A stretch of 64,000 nt of DNA from Gemmatimonadota bacterium. GTDB lineage: Bacteria > Latescibacterota > UBA2968. Location: contig PAXL01000056.1 of NCBI GenBank assembly GCA_002714465.1, positions 50,323-114,322 on the forward strand. The letters are read 5' to 3'. The position numbers and the translations under genes were made by a program. Of this stretch, positions 16,760 to 26,318 are shown piece by piece; the first letter of the stretch is position 1, and the number at the start of each line of letters is the position of its first letter. The notes below the pieces were generated by a model. The model was not told the DNA's origin. It did no database searches and saw nothing but the letters and a program-made list of their open reading frames with translations.

Positions 16760-17169
16760 GGCACGGATGAAGATATCTTCGCAATTGGGAGGCTTTCAAG
16801 GTCTGCAGACTCAGAGCAGTTCGATATTCAAAGTGATTCTAGGATCTTGATTCGCCGGAGAAGGTGGTCGATGGAGAAGTACGTGTAGCCATCTAAGACG
16901 GGTCCCCCGATGTATGAAACTGATCGTCCGTCTCTTCAACGACTCGGATACGTGCACAATCGAAGACATAGAGTGTCGAACGGGACTCTCGTTCTCGGGG
17001 CTGGGTCCCAACCGCAATCAGAGCCTCGTTATCGAGAAAAAGCCTTCCGCCTGGCTGACCCATCGTTACCCAAAACCGGTCTCTGCCTTACGTGTCGCTG
17101 CCCCAATGTTTTCGAACCCAGTTAACAGCCAGGACCAGAGTACTGGGCTCTTTGATCTGTAAGGGTGTC
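16760..17169. other. Gene-free stretch between motility and catabolic blocks
   Basis: A plus-strand frame (16914-17162) is open but has no ribosome-binding site, and its product is not recognised. It may be a relic. No terminator hairpin was found for the class III aminotransferase that ends at 17170. Confidence 0.3.
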
Positions 17170-18336
17170 TCAGCCCCAAACACTATCCCTCCGCATCGCT
17201 GCGAATGAATCGTCAAAAGCATTCAGCGCCAAGTCTATGTCCTCCGCAGAATGGGAATAGCACGGGTAGCAGACAGAATAGAGAAGGATTCCTCGCTTGA
17301 ACATCTCGGCACACATTCGATCGTAGAGCTGACTGTCCGTGGCCCCATCGCCCGACCGGAATCCGAATACACCCAGCGGCGAGTAGCCCAAGAAACCGGC
17401 ATCTACGCCGTTCCTGTCTGCGATCTCGTTGACTCCACGATGAAGCTGCTCTCCGCGGGCCCAGAGCGTCTCGATCACCTCTTCAGTTCGGTAGACACCG
17501 ATCACGGCCCGCGCAGCTGCAAGTCCGAGGGCATCGCCCCCAAAGGTCGAGGATACGGCAGCTTCGCGAACGGTCTCCATGATGTCGCGTTTCCCGACGT
17601 AGCAGGAAAGCGGAACGCCGTTCGACATACCCTTCGCGAATACTGACAGATCAGGGGTGACACCAAACAGCTCTTGGGCACCGCCTGTTCTCAGCCTGAA
17701 ACCCGTGACAACCTCATCGTAGATCAGAAGCGCACCGTGTTCGTCCGATAGACGTCTGAGCTCCCCTAAGAACGCTAGGGCCTGGTCCATACCGACATAA
17801 TCACAGGATACACTGATCGCGGCCACGTTCTCCGGATTCCGTTTCAGCGCGTCTTCAAAAGCCTGGGTATCACCCCACGGAAGTGCTTCGTATACAGACT
17901 GCACCACCTCGGGAACACCCGGTCGCGTCATAGTGTTAACCCACCCGTGATACCCGCTGGATAGGATGATATCCCGTTTAGTGTATGCGCGGGCAAGTCT
18001 GTGAGCGGCTGCCATCGCTTCACCCCCGGTCTTGAGAAAGCGAACCTGTTCTGCACATGGGATCAGTTCTATCAAGTCTTTCGCCAAGGCGACCTCAAGC
18101 GGATGCGCATAGCTATAGACGAAGCCGTCAGCCGCCTGCTTCTGAACGGCTTCCACAACCGCAGGATAGGCATAACCAAGCGTTATCGGCCCTAGCCCTG
18201 CACGAAAGTCGACGTATTCATTACCGTCGACATCCCACACCCGACACCCTTCACCCCGGACAAGGTAGCAGGGCTCGATACCGCGCAGGCTCTCTCTTGG
18301 GACCTTCGAGTGCGTCTGGCTTCCCATGGGTGTCAC
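17170..18336 (-). CDS. Class III PLP-dependent aminotransferase (glutamate-1-semialdehyde aminomutase-like)
   Basis: The product shows the fold-type I class III features: YLVRGEGCRVWDVDGNEYVDF near residues 24-44, TGGEAMAAAHRLARAYTKRD near 103-122, GYHGW, LLIYDEVVTGFR near 205-216 with the cofactor Asp, and the PLP-binding Lys in FAKGMSNG near 234. It transfers an amino group or moves it within one substrate; the substrate is unknown. The called start is GTG at 18336, but the conserved N-terminal ESWKLYDEACRVTPMGSQTHSK continues upstream in frame as far as the TAG at 18478-18480 that ends the DegT-type gene, with no ATG, GTG or TTG. So the true start is missing, non-canonical, or reached by readthrough. 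Confidence 0.85.
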   Translation of the reverse strand: MTPMGSQTHSKVPRESLRGIEPCYLVRGEGCRVWDVDGNEYVDFRAGLGPITLGYAYPAVVEAVQKQAADGFVYSYAHPLEVALAKDLIELIPCAEQVRFLKTGGEAMAAAHRLARAYTKRDIILSSGYHGWVNTMTRPGVPEVVQSVYEALPWGDTQAFEDALKRNPENVAAISVSCDYVGMDQALAFLGELRRLSDEHGALLIYDEVVTGFRLRTGGAQELFGVTPDLSVFAKGMSNGVPLSCYVGKRDIMETVREAAVSSTFGGDALGLAAARAVIGVYRTEEVIETLWARGEQLHRGVNEIADRNGVDAGFLGYSPLGVFGFRSGDGATDSQLYDRMCAEMFKRGILLYSVCYPCYSHSAEDIDLALNAFDDSFAAMRRDSVWG

Positions 18337-18477
18337 GCGACAGGCTTCGTCGTAGAGCTTCCAAGATTCGGCTGTTGTATGGTCTTCCGGCTTTCTGATT
18401 ACTGGCTCCTCAAAAGAAATGCCCCCAGCCAGCGTTTCGAACTCGTGCCTTGGGGCGGTCGATTCCTGTTGTTCGGG

Positions 18478-19707
18478 CTATTCCGTTGACAATCCTCGCG
18501 CAACCTTTTGGATCGCCATTCCCATGTCACGGATATCCTCTTCCGACAAATGCTCGTGTATGCCCATCACGCACACGGTCGATAGTGCCTTGACTGCGTT
18601 GGGAACGAGGCTGGCATCATATTGATAGTCTCTGCTCGCCACTTCACTGTCGAAAGGGAACCCGCTCTTCCCATAGGTCTGCTTCTTCGTCAGGAAATCA
18701 CCCCGCATGTAGATTGGGTCGCCGATGTAGTGTGCGGAAACAGACACGCCCTCCGCCCTTACGGCCTCACAAAACCGATCCGGGTCGTGTTCCGTCACAT
18801 GGAAGATGTAGTTCCACCAGGTCGTTTCTCGATCGTCCTGTTCGGAAATGACGGTAACACCGGGTGCATCGGTGAGCAGGTCTGTGAGCTGGCGTCCGAG
18901 CGCAATACGTTGGAGTGTCACGTCACGCAGCTTCTTGAGCTGTGCGATCCCGACAGCACCCTGCATCTCGGTCATCCTGTAATTTGGGGCGAGAAAAGCG
19001 TGGTCCCGCTCCCCCATATACTTGTAGTCCCAACCTTTGTCCGAGAAGAGTTTCAGCCGGATATACGTCTCCTCGTCATTGGTGATCGCCATTCCTCCGT
19101 CGCCGGTCGTCATGTGCTTCGATTGCTGCAGGCTGAAGCACGCGATGTGCCCGGTCGCACCCGCATACCGGTCCTTATACATCGTCGCGTGACACTGGCT
19201 GCAGTCTTCGATCAGAACCAGGTTGTGTACCTTCGCGATTTCGGCCACCTCATCCGTGTCGCAGGGCCGACCGAACAAATGGACGAGTATGATCGCCTTG
19301 GTCCGATCGGTGATATTCGCCTCGATCGACTCTGGTGTCATGTTCATCGTGAAGGGATCGACATCGGCAAACGTTGGAATCGCGTTCTGTATCAGGATCG
19401 GCATCACGCTTCCCGGATCCGTGATCGGGGCTGTAATGATTTCGTCGCCGGGATCCGGGTTGACGGCACCGACGGCCAGATGGATCGCGGCGGTCCCGCT
19501 TGTACATGACTGTGCATACTTGACCCCATAGAAGGCCGCGAAGTCTTTTTCGAACTGTGGAACGAAAGTACCGTTCTTGCCGAAAAGGTTCTGGCTTCGG
19601 ACGGCCTCGAGGAGCAACTTCTCCTCCTCTTCGCCGAAGGGCTTACGACTTTGGAACGGATCTTTGCGAACAGGGCTACCGCCGTCAATGGCTAATAGTT
19701 CAGACAA
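18478..19707 (-). CDS. DegT/DnrJ/EryC1/StrS-family aminotransferase
   Basis: The 409-residue enzyme belongs to the sugar-aminotransferase-like PLP family. Visible features are CTSGTAAIHLAV near 68-79, VLIEDCSQCHAT with cofactor Asp168, and the PLP Lys197 in FSLQQSKHMTTGDGG. The start at 19707 is TTG, with GGGAGAG about five bases upstream. Members act on keto-sugars or cyclitols, often for glycan or antibiotic sugar synthesis; here the neighbours look catabolic or secondary-metabolic, so the substrate stays open. It probably shares a transcript with the class III aminotransferase downstream and the toroid protein upstream (33-base gap). Confidence 0.9.
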   Translation of the reverse strand: MSELLAIDGGSPVRKDPFQSRKPFGEEEEKLLLEAVRSQNLFGKNGTFVPQFEKDFAAFYGVKYAQSCTSGTAAIHLAVGAVNPDPGDEIITAPITDPGSVMPILIQNAIPTFADVDPFTMNMTPESIEANITDRTKAIILVHLFGRPCDTDEVAEIAKVHNLVLIEDCSQCHATMYKDRYAGATGHIACFSLQQSKHMTTGDGGMAITNDEETYIRLKLFSDKGWDYKYMGERDHAFLAPNYRMTEMQGAVGIAQLKKLRDVTLQRIALGRQLTDLLTDAPGVTVISEQDDRETTWWNYIFHVTEHDPDRFCEAVRAEGVSVSAHYIGDPIYMRGDFLTKKQTYGKSGFPFDSEVASRDYQYDASLVPNAVKALSTVCVMGIHEHLSEEDIRDMGMAIQKVARGLSTE

Positions 19708-19740
19708 AAAAGTCTCTCCCGGAGTTCAGAGAAACCCAGA

Positions 19741-21453
19741 TCAAAGAATCTGCAGAACCATCTTGTACTGTGTCTGGGTCTCGGTGAATGGCATAACGAC
19801 GACGATTCGACCGTCGAAGGGGTCGCCTTCCCCGCCCTTCTTATAGGGGTTGTGAGGGAGAGCCGGCCACTCGATTCTACATCCGGAAGGCAGGAGGAGA
19901 CGCCAACCGTTGTGTTCGACGAACCCCGCCTCGCCGGGGACAGACCAAGAAAACGGCTGTTCACCCAGAGGTATCGAATCACCCGTAGAGAGGCGAAGTT
20001 GGTCGCCGAAACTCGGAACGAGTGTAAGATGTCCCTCGACCTGCCCTGTCGAATTCTCTGCCTGGTATATGAGCCCAAGCTCGTTGTCTCCTCTTTCGAC
20101 GACCGAGACAAGACCCACCACATCGCGATACAACAACCGAACGGTCAGCGTAGACCCGTCTTCCTCTATCGCAACCTCATCCGGGACGTGCTGTAAGGCA
20201 TCTGTCAGGAAGTCCGGGTCTTCATCGCCGGGTGTGTGCCGCAGCTGTTTCACATCTCCCACTGTGAAGTTGCTCCAGAGGGGCTGAAGCTTGGTATTTC
20301 CACCACCCAGGATCACGCCTACGCGATCATGATAAACGCTCTGAAAGTTCTGCCAGTCCTGCCCCCATCGGTTTGCGTGAGGAGCCTGCCGGAAAGCATT
20401 TGAGCAGATGAACCAGGGCTTGCTTCTGCGGACGGCGGCCAGATCTCCCATGCGATAAGCATGCGTGTCTCTCGAACCGGCCGTCGGCTCAGCCTCGCCT
20501 TCTCCGGAATGCAGAAGCATGGACGCCGCATAGTCGGCATCGAACACCTGCCCGGAATTGAACATCGTCAGCCGCGATGCTTTTCTGTCTTTCGCCGGCA
20601 AATCGGGTTTGGAGGCTGAGATGATCCGCTCATGCTGCTGCGCCAGAAATCCGCGTCCATGTGGCGTGTGACTGAAGCCTGGATTGCCCGGCCGAATCGT
20701 CGGGTGATACCAGTTCCGCCCGTCGACGGTTTCGACTACGCTGCCATCCGGGTAGGCGAATGCCGCGTGGAAGCGAGCCGCGCGATCGAGAGCTTCGAGC
20801 AGACGATCATCCTGGCTCTCGGTGAAGAGGGTGCCCAGCGCGTCGACGTATACGAAGTTGTATGAAACGACGGGCCCTTCGTGCTCGGGCCACCACCCAT
20901 GCTCTGATTGCGTTTCAGCGACCCGCCGGCCAAAGGCAATAGCTTGATCGAGCCACGCCTGACGCTCAAATGCAAGCCCCGCGAAGTACAGCCCCATCGA
21001 ATGATGTGCCGGGATGTTTTGCACCCGGTTCAGACAGGTCTCCGAGATGCCCGTATACCCTCGAATCAACGCAGCATCCCACTCCTGGCGATCATCAGAT
21101 CCAAAGGCATCTCGCGTCAACCAGTATGCCCGTATCCATCGACTGTACGACCAGGGCATATATATCTGCCCCCACGTCGAGTAGTCCTTCTTTCTGAACG
21201 TGAACATTCCTTCCTCGTCCTGAGCATCGATCAGCGCGTGACCGCCCTGGACGATCGCCGACAGAACAGCCTCATCACCGCAGTAGCGACTGTCTTCTAG
21301 CGACCACACGGCAGCTAGAGACAGGAGCACGTTCTGATCCGTCGAGATCCACGGCTCAGCACCGAACTGACCGTTGTCTTTCTGAGAAGCCAGGATGTCA
21401 GGGATGGCGGAATCGAGTGATTCCAAGAGTTGGGGTTCGGGTTTCCAGATCAT
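19741..21453 (-). CDS. Alpha/alpha-toroid protein, heparinase II/III-like
   Basis: The first ~300 of 570 residues form repeated helical pairs with aromatic-rich turns (FTFRKKDYSTWGQIYMPWSY, RAYWLTRDAF, NIPAHHSMGLYFAGLAF, TQSEHGWWPEHEGP), as in (alpha/alpha)6 barrels of polysaccharide lyases and unsaturated glucuronyl hydrolases. The C-terminal ~230 residues read as beta-sandwich. No signal peptide is seen, so it is likely cytoplasmic and may act on oligosaccharides. No exact family is claimed. It is upstream of two aminotransferase genes in what appears to be one operon. No clear ribosome-binding site precedes the ATG. Confidence 0.55.
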   Translation of the reverse strand: MIWKPEPQLLESLDSAIPDILASQKDNGQFGAEPWISTDQNVLLSLAAVWSLEDSRYCGDEAVLSAIVQGGHALIDAQDEEGMFTFRKKDYSTWGQIYMPWSYSRWIRAYWLTRDAFGSDDRQEWDAALIRGYTGISETCLNRVQNIPAHHSMGLYFAGLAFERQAWLDQAIAFGRRVAETQSEHGWWPEHEGPVVSYNFVYVDALGTLFTESQDDRLLEALDRAARFHAAFAYPDGSVVETVDGRNWYHPTIRPGNPGFSHTPHGRGFLAQQHERIISASKPDLPAKDRKASRLTMFNSGQVFDADYAASMLLHSGEGEAEPTAGSRDTHAYRMGDLAAVRRSKPWFICSNAFRQAPHANRWGQDWQNFQSVYHDRVGVILGGGNTKLQPLWSNFTVGDVKQLRHTPGDEDPDFLTDALQHVPDEVAIEEDGSTLTVRLLYRDVVGLVSVVERGDNELGLIYQAENSTGQVEGHLTLVPSFGDQLRLSTGDSIPLGEQPFSWSVPGEAGFVEHNGWRLLLPSGCRIEWPALPHNPYKKGGEGDPFDGRIVVVMPFTETQTQYKMVLQIL

Positions 21454-21672
21454 ATAGACAGTTCAGAGTTCAAGGATGGGCTCATAGTTCAGGGACCCGC
21501 CAAACGTCACTACACAGAGCGGACCGAGGAGAGATATTGCCCTGTTCAGGCTGGGGGCAGAGCCAGTAATACGCTGTACTCTGCACGCTCGTCTCCAGGG
21601 TCTAATAATTACAATCGCTCTCGGCGCGCATTAACACCGCTAATCCAAGTGTCGAGTACACATTGTCTTCTT

Positions 21673-22824
21673 TCACGAAGCACCTGACCTTGCACACGGC
21701 CAGAAAGGCCCATCTTCGCGGAACTTCCTCGCATACTTCTCAACCATATCAATGTCGAGCTCGATCCCCATCCCTGGACGGCTAAGGACCTCGATATCGC
21801 CACCATCAAATGCAAGCAATTCCGCCGGAACGATGTCGTTTTCGTTCAGTTGATGCATGACCTGATGGCCAGCAGTCTGGTTGGGTATCGAGGCGAAAAC
21901 CTGTAGGGCCGTCAGTGTGCTAACACCGGTCTCCCCCATCACACCGTGCCGGCAAACGGGCAACCCAGCAGACTGCGCTACATCGGCAAGCATCTTCATC
22001 CCGAGAACACCTCCTGTCTCGTGCAAGCCCGCAACTATCACATCCGCTGCGGCTTTCTGGATAACTTGAAGAGCCTCTTTCACCGTGAAGCAGCCCTGGT
22101 CCACGGCGACCGGCATAGATACCACTTCCCGAACTCGTGCGAGCCCATCGAGGTCCTGCCAATCCACAGGCTGTTCCACGAAATCGATATCGAACGGTGC
22201 AAGCGCATCCAGTTCCACAATGGCCTCGTCCACCTCCCATGCCATGTTCGCGTCTACCCGGAACCGGACCTCGCGGCCGACACGATCACGAATCGCTTCC
22301 ACACAGGCGACATCTCTGTCGCGACCTCTACCCACCTTCAGATAGAGAACCGTGAAACCAGCGTCGACCAGTTCTTCGGCGTGATTGGCAAGCTTAGCGG
22401 GGTCATCACCCTGAAGGAATCCGAAGTGATTTATTCGATCTCGAACCGCGCCCCCAAGAAGCTCGTGAACAGGGACCCCATCTGCCTGCCCCGCGATATC
22501 CCACAAGGCTGTCTCGACGCCTGCAAGAGCCTGGTGCGCGAAGCGACGCATGTCGTCCCATTTCGCGTACCGATAGAACCGATGCAGGAACGACTCGATA
22601 CGCAGAGGATCCTCGCCTTCAAGGACGCGGGCGGCTGCCCGAATCACACCGACAATCGCCTCGACCGACCGGTCGCCGCAGGCCTCCCCGATCCCTATCA
22701 GCCCCTCATCCGTCTGGACCTCGACCAGAACCGAGTTGATACCCTCGGTCACACCCTGGCTGTAGTAATAGGCCTCCTTGAATGGAATCGACAGAGGCGT
22801 GATTCTGACTTCCGTGACGATCAA
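21673..22824 (-). CDS. Mandelate racemase/muconate lactonizing enzyme family protein (enolase superfamily)
   Basis: The 383-residue product has the N-terminal capping domain with HQALAGVETALWDIAGQ near 100 and an alpha/beta barrel with the acid/base segment LYLKVGRGRD near 160, metal ligands in RFRVDANMAW (Asp), DFVEQPVD (Glu) and PVAVDQGCFT (Asp), and the late HGVMGETGV block near 300. Such enzymes abstract a proton alpha to a carboxylate; they act as racemases, epimerases, cycloisomerases or acid-sugar dehydratases, and the specificity is not readable. The start is TTG with an AGGAGGAGAAGGA site. It is just downstream of the mutarotase-like gene (22-base gap). Confidence 0.9.
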   Translation of the reverse strand: MIVTEVRITPLSIPFKEAYYYSQGVTEGINSVLVEVQTDEGLIGIGEACGDRSVEAIVGVIRAAARVLEGEDPLRIESFLHRFYRYAKWDDMRRFAHQALAGVETALWDIAGQADGVPVHELLGGAVRDRINHFGFLQGDDPAKLANHAEELVDAGFTVLYLKVGRGRDRDVACVEAIRDRVGREVRFRVDANMAWEVDEAIVELDALAPFDIDFVEQPVDWQDLDGLARVREVVSMPVAVDQGCFTVKEALQVIQKAAADVIVAGLHETGGVLGMKMLADVAQSAGLPVCRHGVMGETGVSTLTALQVFASIPNQTAGHQVMHQLNENDIVPAELLAFDGGDIEVLSRPGMGIELDIDMVEKYARKFREDGPFWPCARSGAS

Positions 22825-22846
22825 GGTTTCCTTCTCCTCCTGGTCG

Positions 22847-24025
22847 CTAGTCGATCAGGTCGTCGATTTTCGATGTCTCGAGAAACTCTAGCTGGAGCGG
22901 CACTTCAGACTTCAATCTGTTGTTTCCAACAAGCCTGATGGTTCCATCACCAACGCGTTCGATGTCACTGACGACCTTGAAACCTTTGGGAACCTTGGCT
23001 ACACCCACAATGCACGGCACATCATACGGCTTTCGCGACGAGAAATTGTGGAAGGTCTTGATCCCCCGACGCGACAGATCGTTCGGCTTGGATGAGGCCG
23101 CGATCCCGTCGCCCCAGAAGGTCGTCCCTTCCTCGATTCCCATCACGTTGACGTGTCTGCCGTTCCACGGGGCATAGTGTCTCCCACCGTTCGTGAGCCA
23201 AAGAACGGTGCTTGCAAGAATTCGTGGATTCTTGATGTTGAACCAAACGTAGCGCTCTTGTTCAAACGTGGCCGCCGACCACGCGAATTCGAGCCTCGGG
23301 TCGGCACATACCATGGCTAGATCCTCGTATCCCCGGCGGTTCGGGTAAGACGTCAGGTCGGTTGTTGTGCCGTCGATCAGAGGAACACGCTTCAGGTCTT
23401 CGATCGTCTGTCCAGGTTTGAGGACCGAATAGGTGCCCATCTCCGGTCTCTCAACTGGGCTGTAGAAGGTTGCAGCATGTTTGTGCCTGCTGAATGAGAG
23501 CCTTCCCGAGCCGGGCCGATCAGGGAACTGGAGGGTCGCGTGGTGGGAGTAGGTCATCGGTCCCGACATCCCCTCGATCCTGTGACGCACATAGACAGCG
23601 TTCTCCCCGTTCAAGAGCGCCAATGACTTGTGCACAACACCTTTCTGCAGTTTCAGGTTCATCTTCAAGTGCAGGGCTTTGCCCGCTCGAGACCTGTCCA
23701 GGTCGGAGAACCTCCACTTTCGGTTCGCAGTCTCCCCGTGGCTCGGATAGGCACGTCCCCTGTAGGTGTCCTCCCCACCACCGAAGGGCATGCAAAAAAA
23801 ATCGCCTCGAAGTCCCTTGATCACGGGCGGCTGATCCTTGGGAACCTGTTCATTCCACCACGGCGCGATTGCGAATGGCTGGATGGGTGTTCGAGTATTT
23901 CTGTAGAACGTGACCGGGGCCATAAACCCACCCATCTCAGCGACGTTCATCGTGACTTCGTCAGACTGGATGGTGTAGGAGGGCTGACCGAATCGATTCC
24001 TTAGCTTCGGTTTCCTTGCAGCCAT
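22847..24025 (-). CDS. Galactose-mutarotase-like/aldose-epimerase-like protein
   Basis: The 392-residue product is rich in beta-strands and shows GEMGGFMAPVTFYR-like opening (AEMGGFMAPVTF near 30), GLRGDFFCMPFGG near 72, and repeated strands such as AVYVRHRIEGMSGPM and RYVWFNIKNPRILASTVLWL. These resemble the supersandwich of the aldose 1-epimerase superfamily, where the GDFFCxPFGG block lines the sugar pocket. The ATG at 24025 is chosen because GGGAGGTC lies just before it; an in-frame extension to 24058 is unlikely. Beside an enolase-superfamily acid-sugar enzyme, it probably handles a sugar or sugar acid. Family assignment is by resemblance. Confidence 0.55.
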   Translation of the reverse strand: MAARKPKLRNRFGQPSYTIQSDEVTMNVAEMGGFMAPVTFYRNTRTPIQPFAIAPWWNEQVPKDQPPVIKGLRGDFFCMPFGGGEDTYRGRAYPSHGETANRKWRFSDLDRSRAGKALHLKMNLKLQKGVVHKSLALLNGENAVYVRHRIEGMSGPMTYSHHATLQFPDRPGSGRLSFSRHKHAATFYSPVERPEMGTYSVLKPGQTIEDLKRVPLIDGTTTDLTSYPNRRGYEDLAMVCADPRLEFAWSAATFEQERYVWFNIKNPRILASTVLWLTNGGRHYAPWNGRHVNVMGIEEGTTFWGDGIAASSKPNDLSRRGIKTFHNFSSRKPYDVPCIVGVAKVPKGFKVVSDIERVGDGTIRLVGNNRLKSEVPLQLEFLETSKIDDLID

Positions 24026-24110
24026 ATCGACCTCCCGACGACTAGAGATGGTTCGCAATGATGTGCGGACGTTTCTCGACTGTCAAATGATTGCCTCAAA
24101 TCAAAAAAAA

Positions 24111-24130
24111 GGACGCACAAAAGTGCGCCC
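24111..24130 (-). terminator. Intrinsic terminator of the phytanoyl-CoA dioxygenase-family gene
   Basis: GGACGCAC (24111-24118) and GTGCGCCC (24123-24130), four-base loop, with one G-T pair. On the minus strand it is followed by eight or more T residues. Confidence 0.85.
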
Positions 24131-24155
24131 CTATTCACTGATCCTGTCAGAGTGT

Positions 24156-25157
24156 CTAGCAGACCATCCCCTTCTTCGCGCGCATCCCGTGGGCCGGCGG
24201 ATCGTCCCCAATCCAGCGTTCATCCTGCGGCTGGCTCGCCAACTGGTATCGTGAATCAGACGAGATCCGAACAGATTTCGACCGGTTGTCCGAACTCGCG
24301 TGGAGCGTGTACATCGAGAATATCAGCAGATCGCCCATCTTGAATTCAGCCGTTAGCCACCTTCCATCAAGTTCTTCCCGCGTCGAGATCGCGTCACCCG
24401 AAAAGGCCCCCGAGGAGTGCCAGCGGATGGACTGTCGCTCCTCTGCGGTCAACTCGCGCTCTTCGGCCCTAGCCCGCTCTACGATCTCATGCTGGTTTCC
24501 TTCGTTGGAGCAATAAGTGTCGACATCTGTGGCTCCGTATCCCTGCTTGAGAGACTGGTTAAGGTGTGATCCTTCCAGCAGCATCAGGCCACCCATCTCG
24601 AACGGCACGTCACCGAAGGGTGTCCACGACGTGTACAGATCCTTGGTCCCGCGGCCCATGTAGACGATATCGCAATGCGGCGTCGTCGCGTCGTGCCGCC
24701 CGGGCCGCTTGCATCGGAACCACGTATAGTCAAAATGGCTCACCGCTCCACCGAGGAAGAGCTCGTAAAACTCGATCATTGGTCCCGCATAAAGCACCTT
24801 GTCCAGTGGGGGGTTATTCTTCGCGAGATAAGGCATAAACGGACCGGTCGCCGCACCGTTGTAGTCGACTTCCGGTATTGCGACCCCGTCGAGCATCGGG
24901 TAGCTCTTGTCGAGAATACTCGCGTCCCAAAGCCGTTGCATGATCTCCGTTCGCGCGGCCAGGACTTCGTCCGTATCCAGTAGTCCAGGGAGATACAGGT
25001 ATCCCTCGGCACCAAACCGGCGCCACAACTCCTCACGATCGTGAAGACAGTCATTCGAGCGTGTCAGATCCCCGAAATCAGCCTCTGATTCACCGAGTAG
25101 TGCGCCTCGATAGGTCAGCGCTAGCTTGTCGTCAATCCTCAAACGTGTGTCCCCCAT
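24156..25157 (-). CDS. Phytanoyl-CoA dioxygenase-family Fe(II)/2-oxoglutarate oxygenase
   Basis: The double-stranded beta-helix core carries the HxD iron motif as TTPHCDIVYMGRG and a distal region FSMYTLHASSDNRSKSVRISSD containing the third ligand His and the Arg that holds 2-oxoglutarate. N-terminal FGAEGYLYLPGLLDTDEV is typical of the family. These enzymes hydroxylate diverse small molecules, so the name does not mean phytanoyl-CoA is the substrate. The frame is open to 25208; ATG at 25157 (MGDTRLRIDD) fits family length better (333 residues), although the ribosome-binding site is weak. A terminator isolates it from the next gene. Confidence 0.88.
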   Translation of the reverse strand: MGDTRLRIDDKLALTYRGALLGESEADFGDLTRSNDCLHDREELWRRFGAEGYLYLPGLLDTDEVLAARTEIMQRLWDASILDKSYPMLDGVAIPEVDYNGAATGPFMPYLAKNNPPLDKVLYAGPMIEFYELFLGGAVSHFDYTWFRCKRPGRHDATTPHCDIVYMGRGTKDLYTSWTPFGDVPFEMGGLMLLEGSHLNQSLKQGYGATDVDTYCSNEGNQHEIVERARAEERELTAEERQSIRWHSSGAFSGDAISTREELDGRWLTAEFKMGDLLIFSMYTLHASSDNRSKSVRISSDSRYQLASQPQDERWIGDDPPAHGMRAKKGMVC

Positions 25158-25231
25158 CCGTTTCCGGTCAAGCGTTGATATTCTATGTCTTTTGACCTTA
25201 AATAGCAATTCACAGCCAACAGGAGATATGG

Positions 25232-25638
25232 ATGAAGCTTGAACATATGACGTCTCACGATGTCGATGCCTTGGATAGAGAGACGATTTTCGTCGTGCCC
25301 GTCGAGTCGCTCGAACAGCACAGCGATCATCTGCCTGTGTTCACAGATTCGCTATGCGGGGCGGGCAAGATAGGGCTCAGCCATACAGGCGAGACCCAAA
25401 TATCGATGATCCTGGCGCTTCGGCCGGATTGGGTGCGGCCCGAACGTTTGCACATCGACGGGCAGACCGCCATTCCGCAGGTTCCTAGAATTACGATTCG
25501 CAGACGGATCGAGGTGTGATCGGAGATTCGCGGGCAGGAACAGCGGAAGAGGGACACCGATTCTTTGAAGCCTGTGTGGAACACCTGGAAACGATCTGCC
25601 GACACATAATGGATGGTAGGTTGTACGAAAAAAAATAG
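25232..25638 (+). pseudogene. Relic of a creatininase-family amidohydrolase
   Basis: From ATG 25232 the frame gives MKLEHMTSHDVDALDRETIF and VPVESLEQHSDHLPVFTDSL, the creatininase N-terminus with its EQHxxHLPxxTD metal motif. It then jumps to SHTGETQISMILALRPDWV, a block normally about 80-100 residues later, so an internal deletion is likely. After a stop at 25517-25519 the family C-terminus resumes in another frame at 25513-25638 as GVIGDSRAGTAEEGHRFFEA. A functional enzyme of about 250 residues cannot be made. Creatininase-family members hydrolyse cyclic amides or formamides. Confidence 0.75.
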
Positions 25639-25667
25639 CGCCCCGACTGTTTAAGTCAAGGCGCTAT
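25635..25667 (-). terminator. Intrinsic terminator of ssb
   Basis: ATAGCGCC (25635-25642) and GGCGCTAT (25660-25667), with an inner GACT/AGTC pairing. On the minus strand it is followed by a T-run of eight. It overlaps the end of the creatininase relic on the other strand. Confidence 0.85.
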
Positions 25668-25687
25668 GGTTTCCAATTGTCCGCTCG

Positions 25688-26194
25688 TTAAAACGGAAGA
25701 TCGTCGTCCGGATCGTTGAACGGTGGGGGCTCCGAAGCCCCGCCACCCTGCGGACCGTTACCCATTGGAGCCGTGCCCTGCGCGGGCTGAGCGGGCGCGG
25801 GCTGCTGTGAATGTCCTTCACCGCCACCACCGTAGTTCCCCCCACCAGAGTCCTCGCGGGAATCTAGCATCTGCATTTCCGCGGCGCGGATTTCAGTCGT
25901 ATATCTCTTCTGACCATCCTGACCTTCCCAAGAACGGGTCTGCAGACTGCCTTCAATATAGACCTTGCTTCCCTTCCTCAGGTACTGATTGCAAATCTCG
26001 GCGAGACGTCCCCAAGCTACAATACGATGCCATTCGGTTCGCTCTTGGCGCTCGTTCGTATTTTTATCCGTCCAAGTTTCGTTCGTGGCAACGCTGAAGT
26101 TCGAAACCCCCGCGCCATTCGTCGTATATTTGAGTTCAGGATCTGATCCGACATTACCGATCAGAATTACTTTATTCACGCCTCTACGTGCCAT
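25688..26194 (-). CDS. ssb: Single-stranded DNA-binding protein
   Basis: The 168-residue protein has the SSB OB fold, beginning [20 protein letters not shown], with [46 protein letters not shown] and [14 protein letters not shown] Gly/Gln/Pro-rich linker follows, and the acidic tail ends DDDLPF, the tip that recruits replication and repair partners. It coats ssDNA as a tetramer in replication, recombination and repair. A strong AAGGAGGT sits five bases before the ATG. It is monocistronic with its own terminator. Confidence 0.97.
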   Translation of the reverse strand: MARRGVNKVILIGNVGSDPELKYTTNGAGVSNFSVATNETWTDKNTNERQERTEWHRIVAWGRLAEICNQYLRKGSKVYIEGSLQTRSWEGQDGQKRYTTEIRAAEMQMLDSREDSGGGNYGGGGEGHSQQPAPAQPAQGTAPMGNGPQGGGASEPPPFNDPDDDLPF

Positions 26195-26318
26195 ACCAGA
26201 CCTCCTTCGATTGGGTAACTGTATGTGGGATCAATGGCACGTCCCTCCTGTATGATCGCGAATATACCGTCGACCTATAGGCGTGTCAAGATAGCCCCAT
26301 TTCCAAGTCCTGCTCCCT

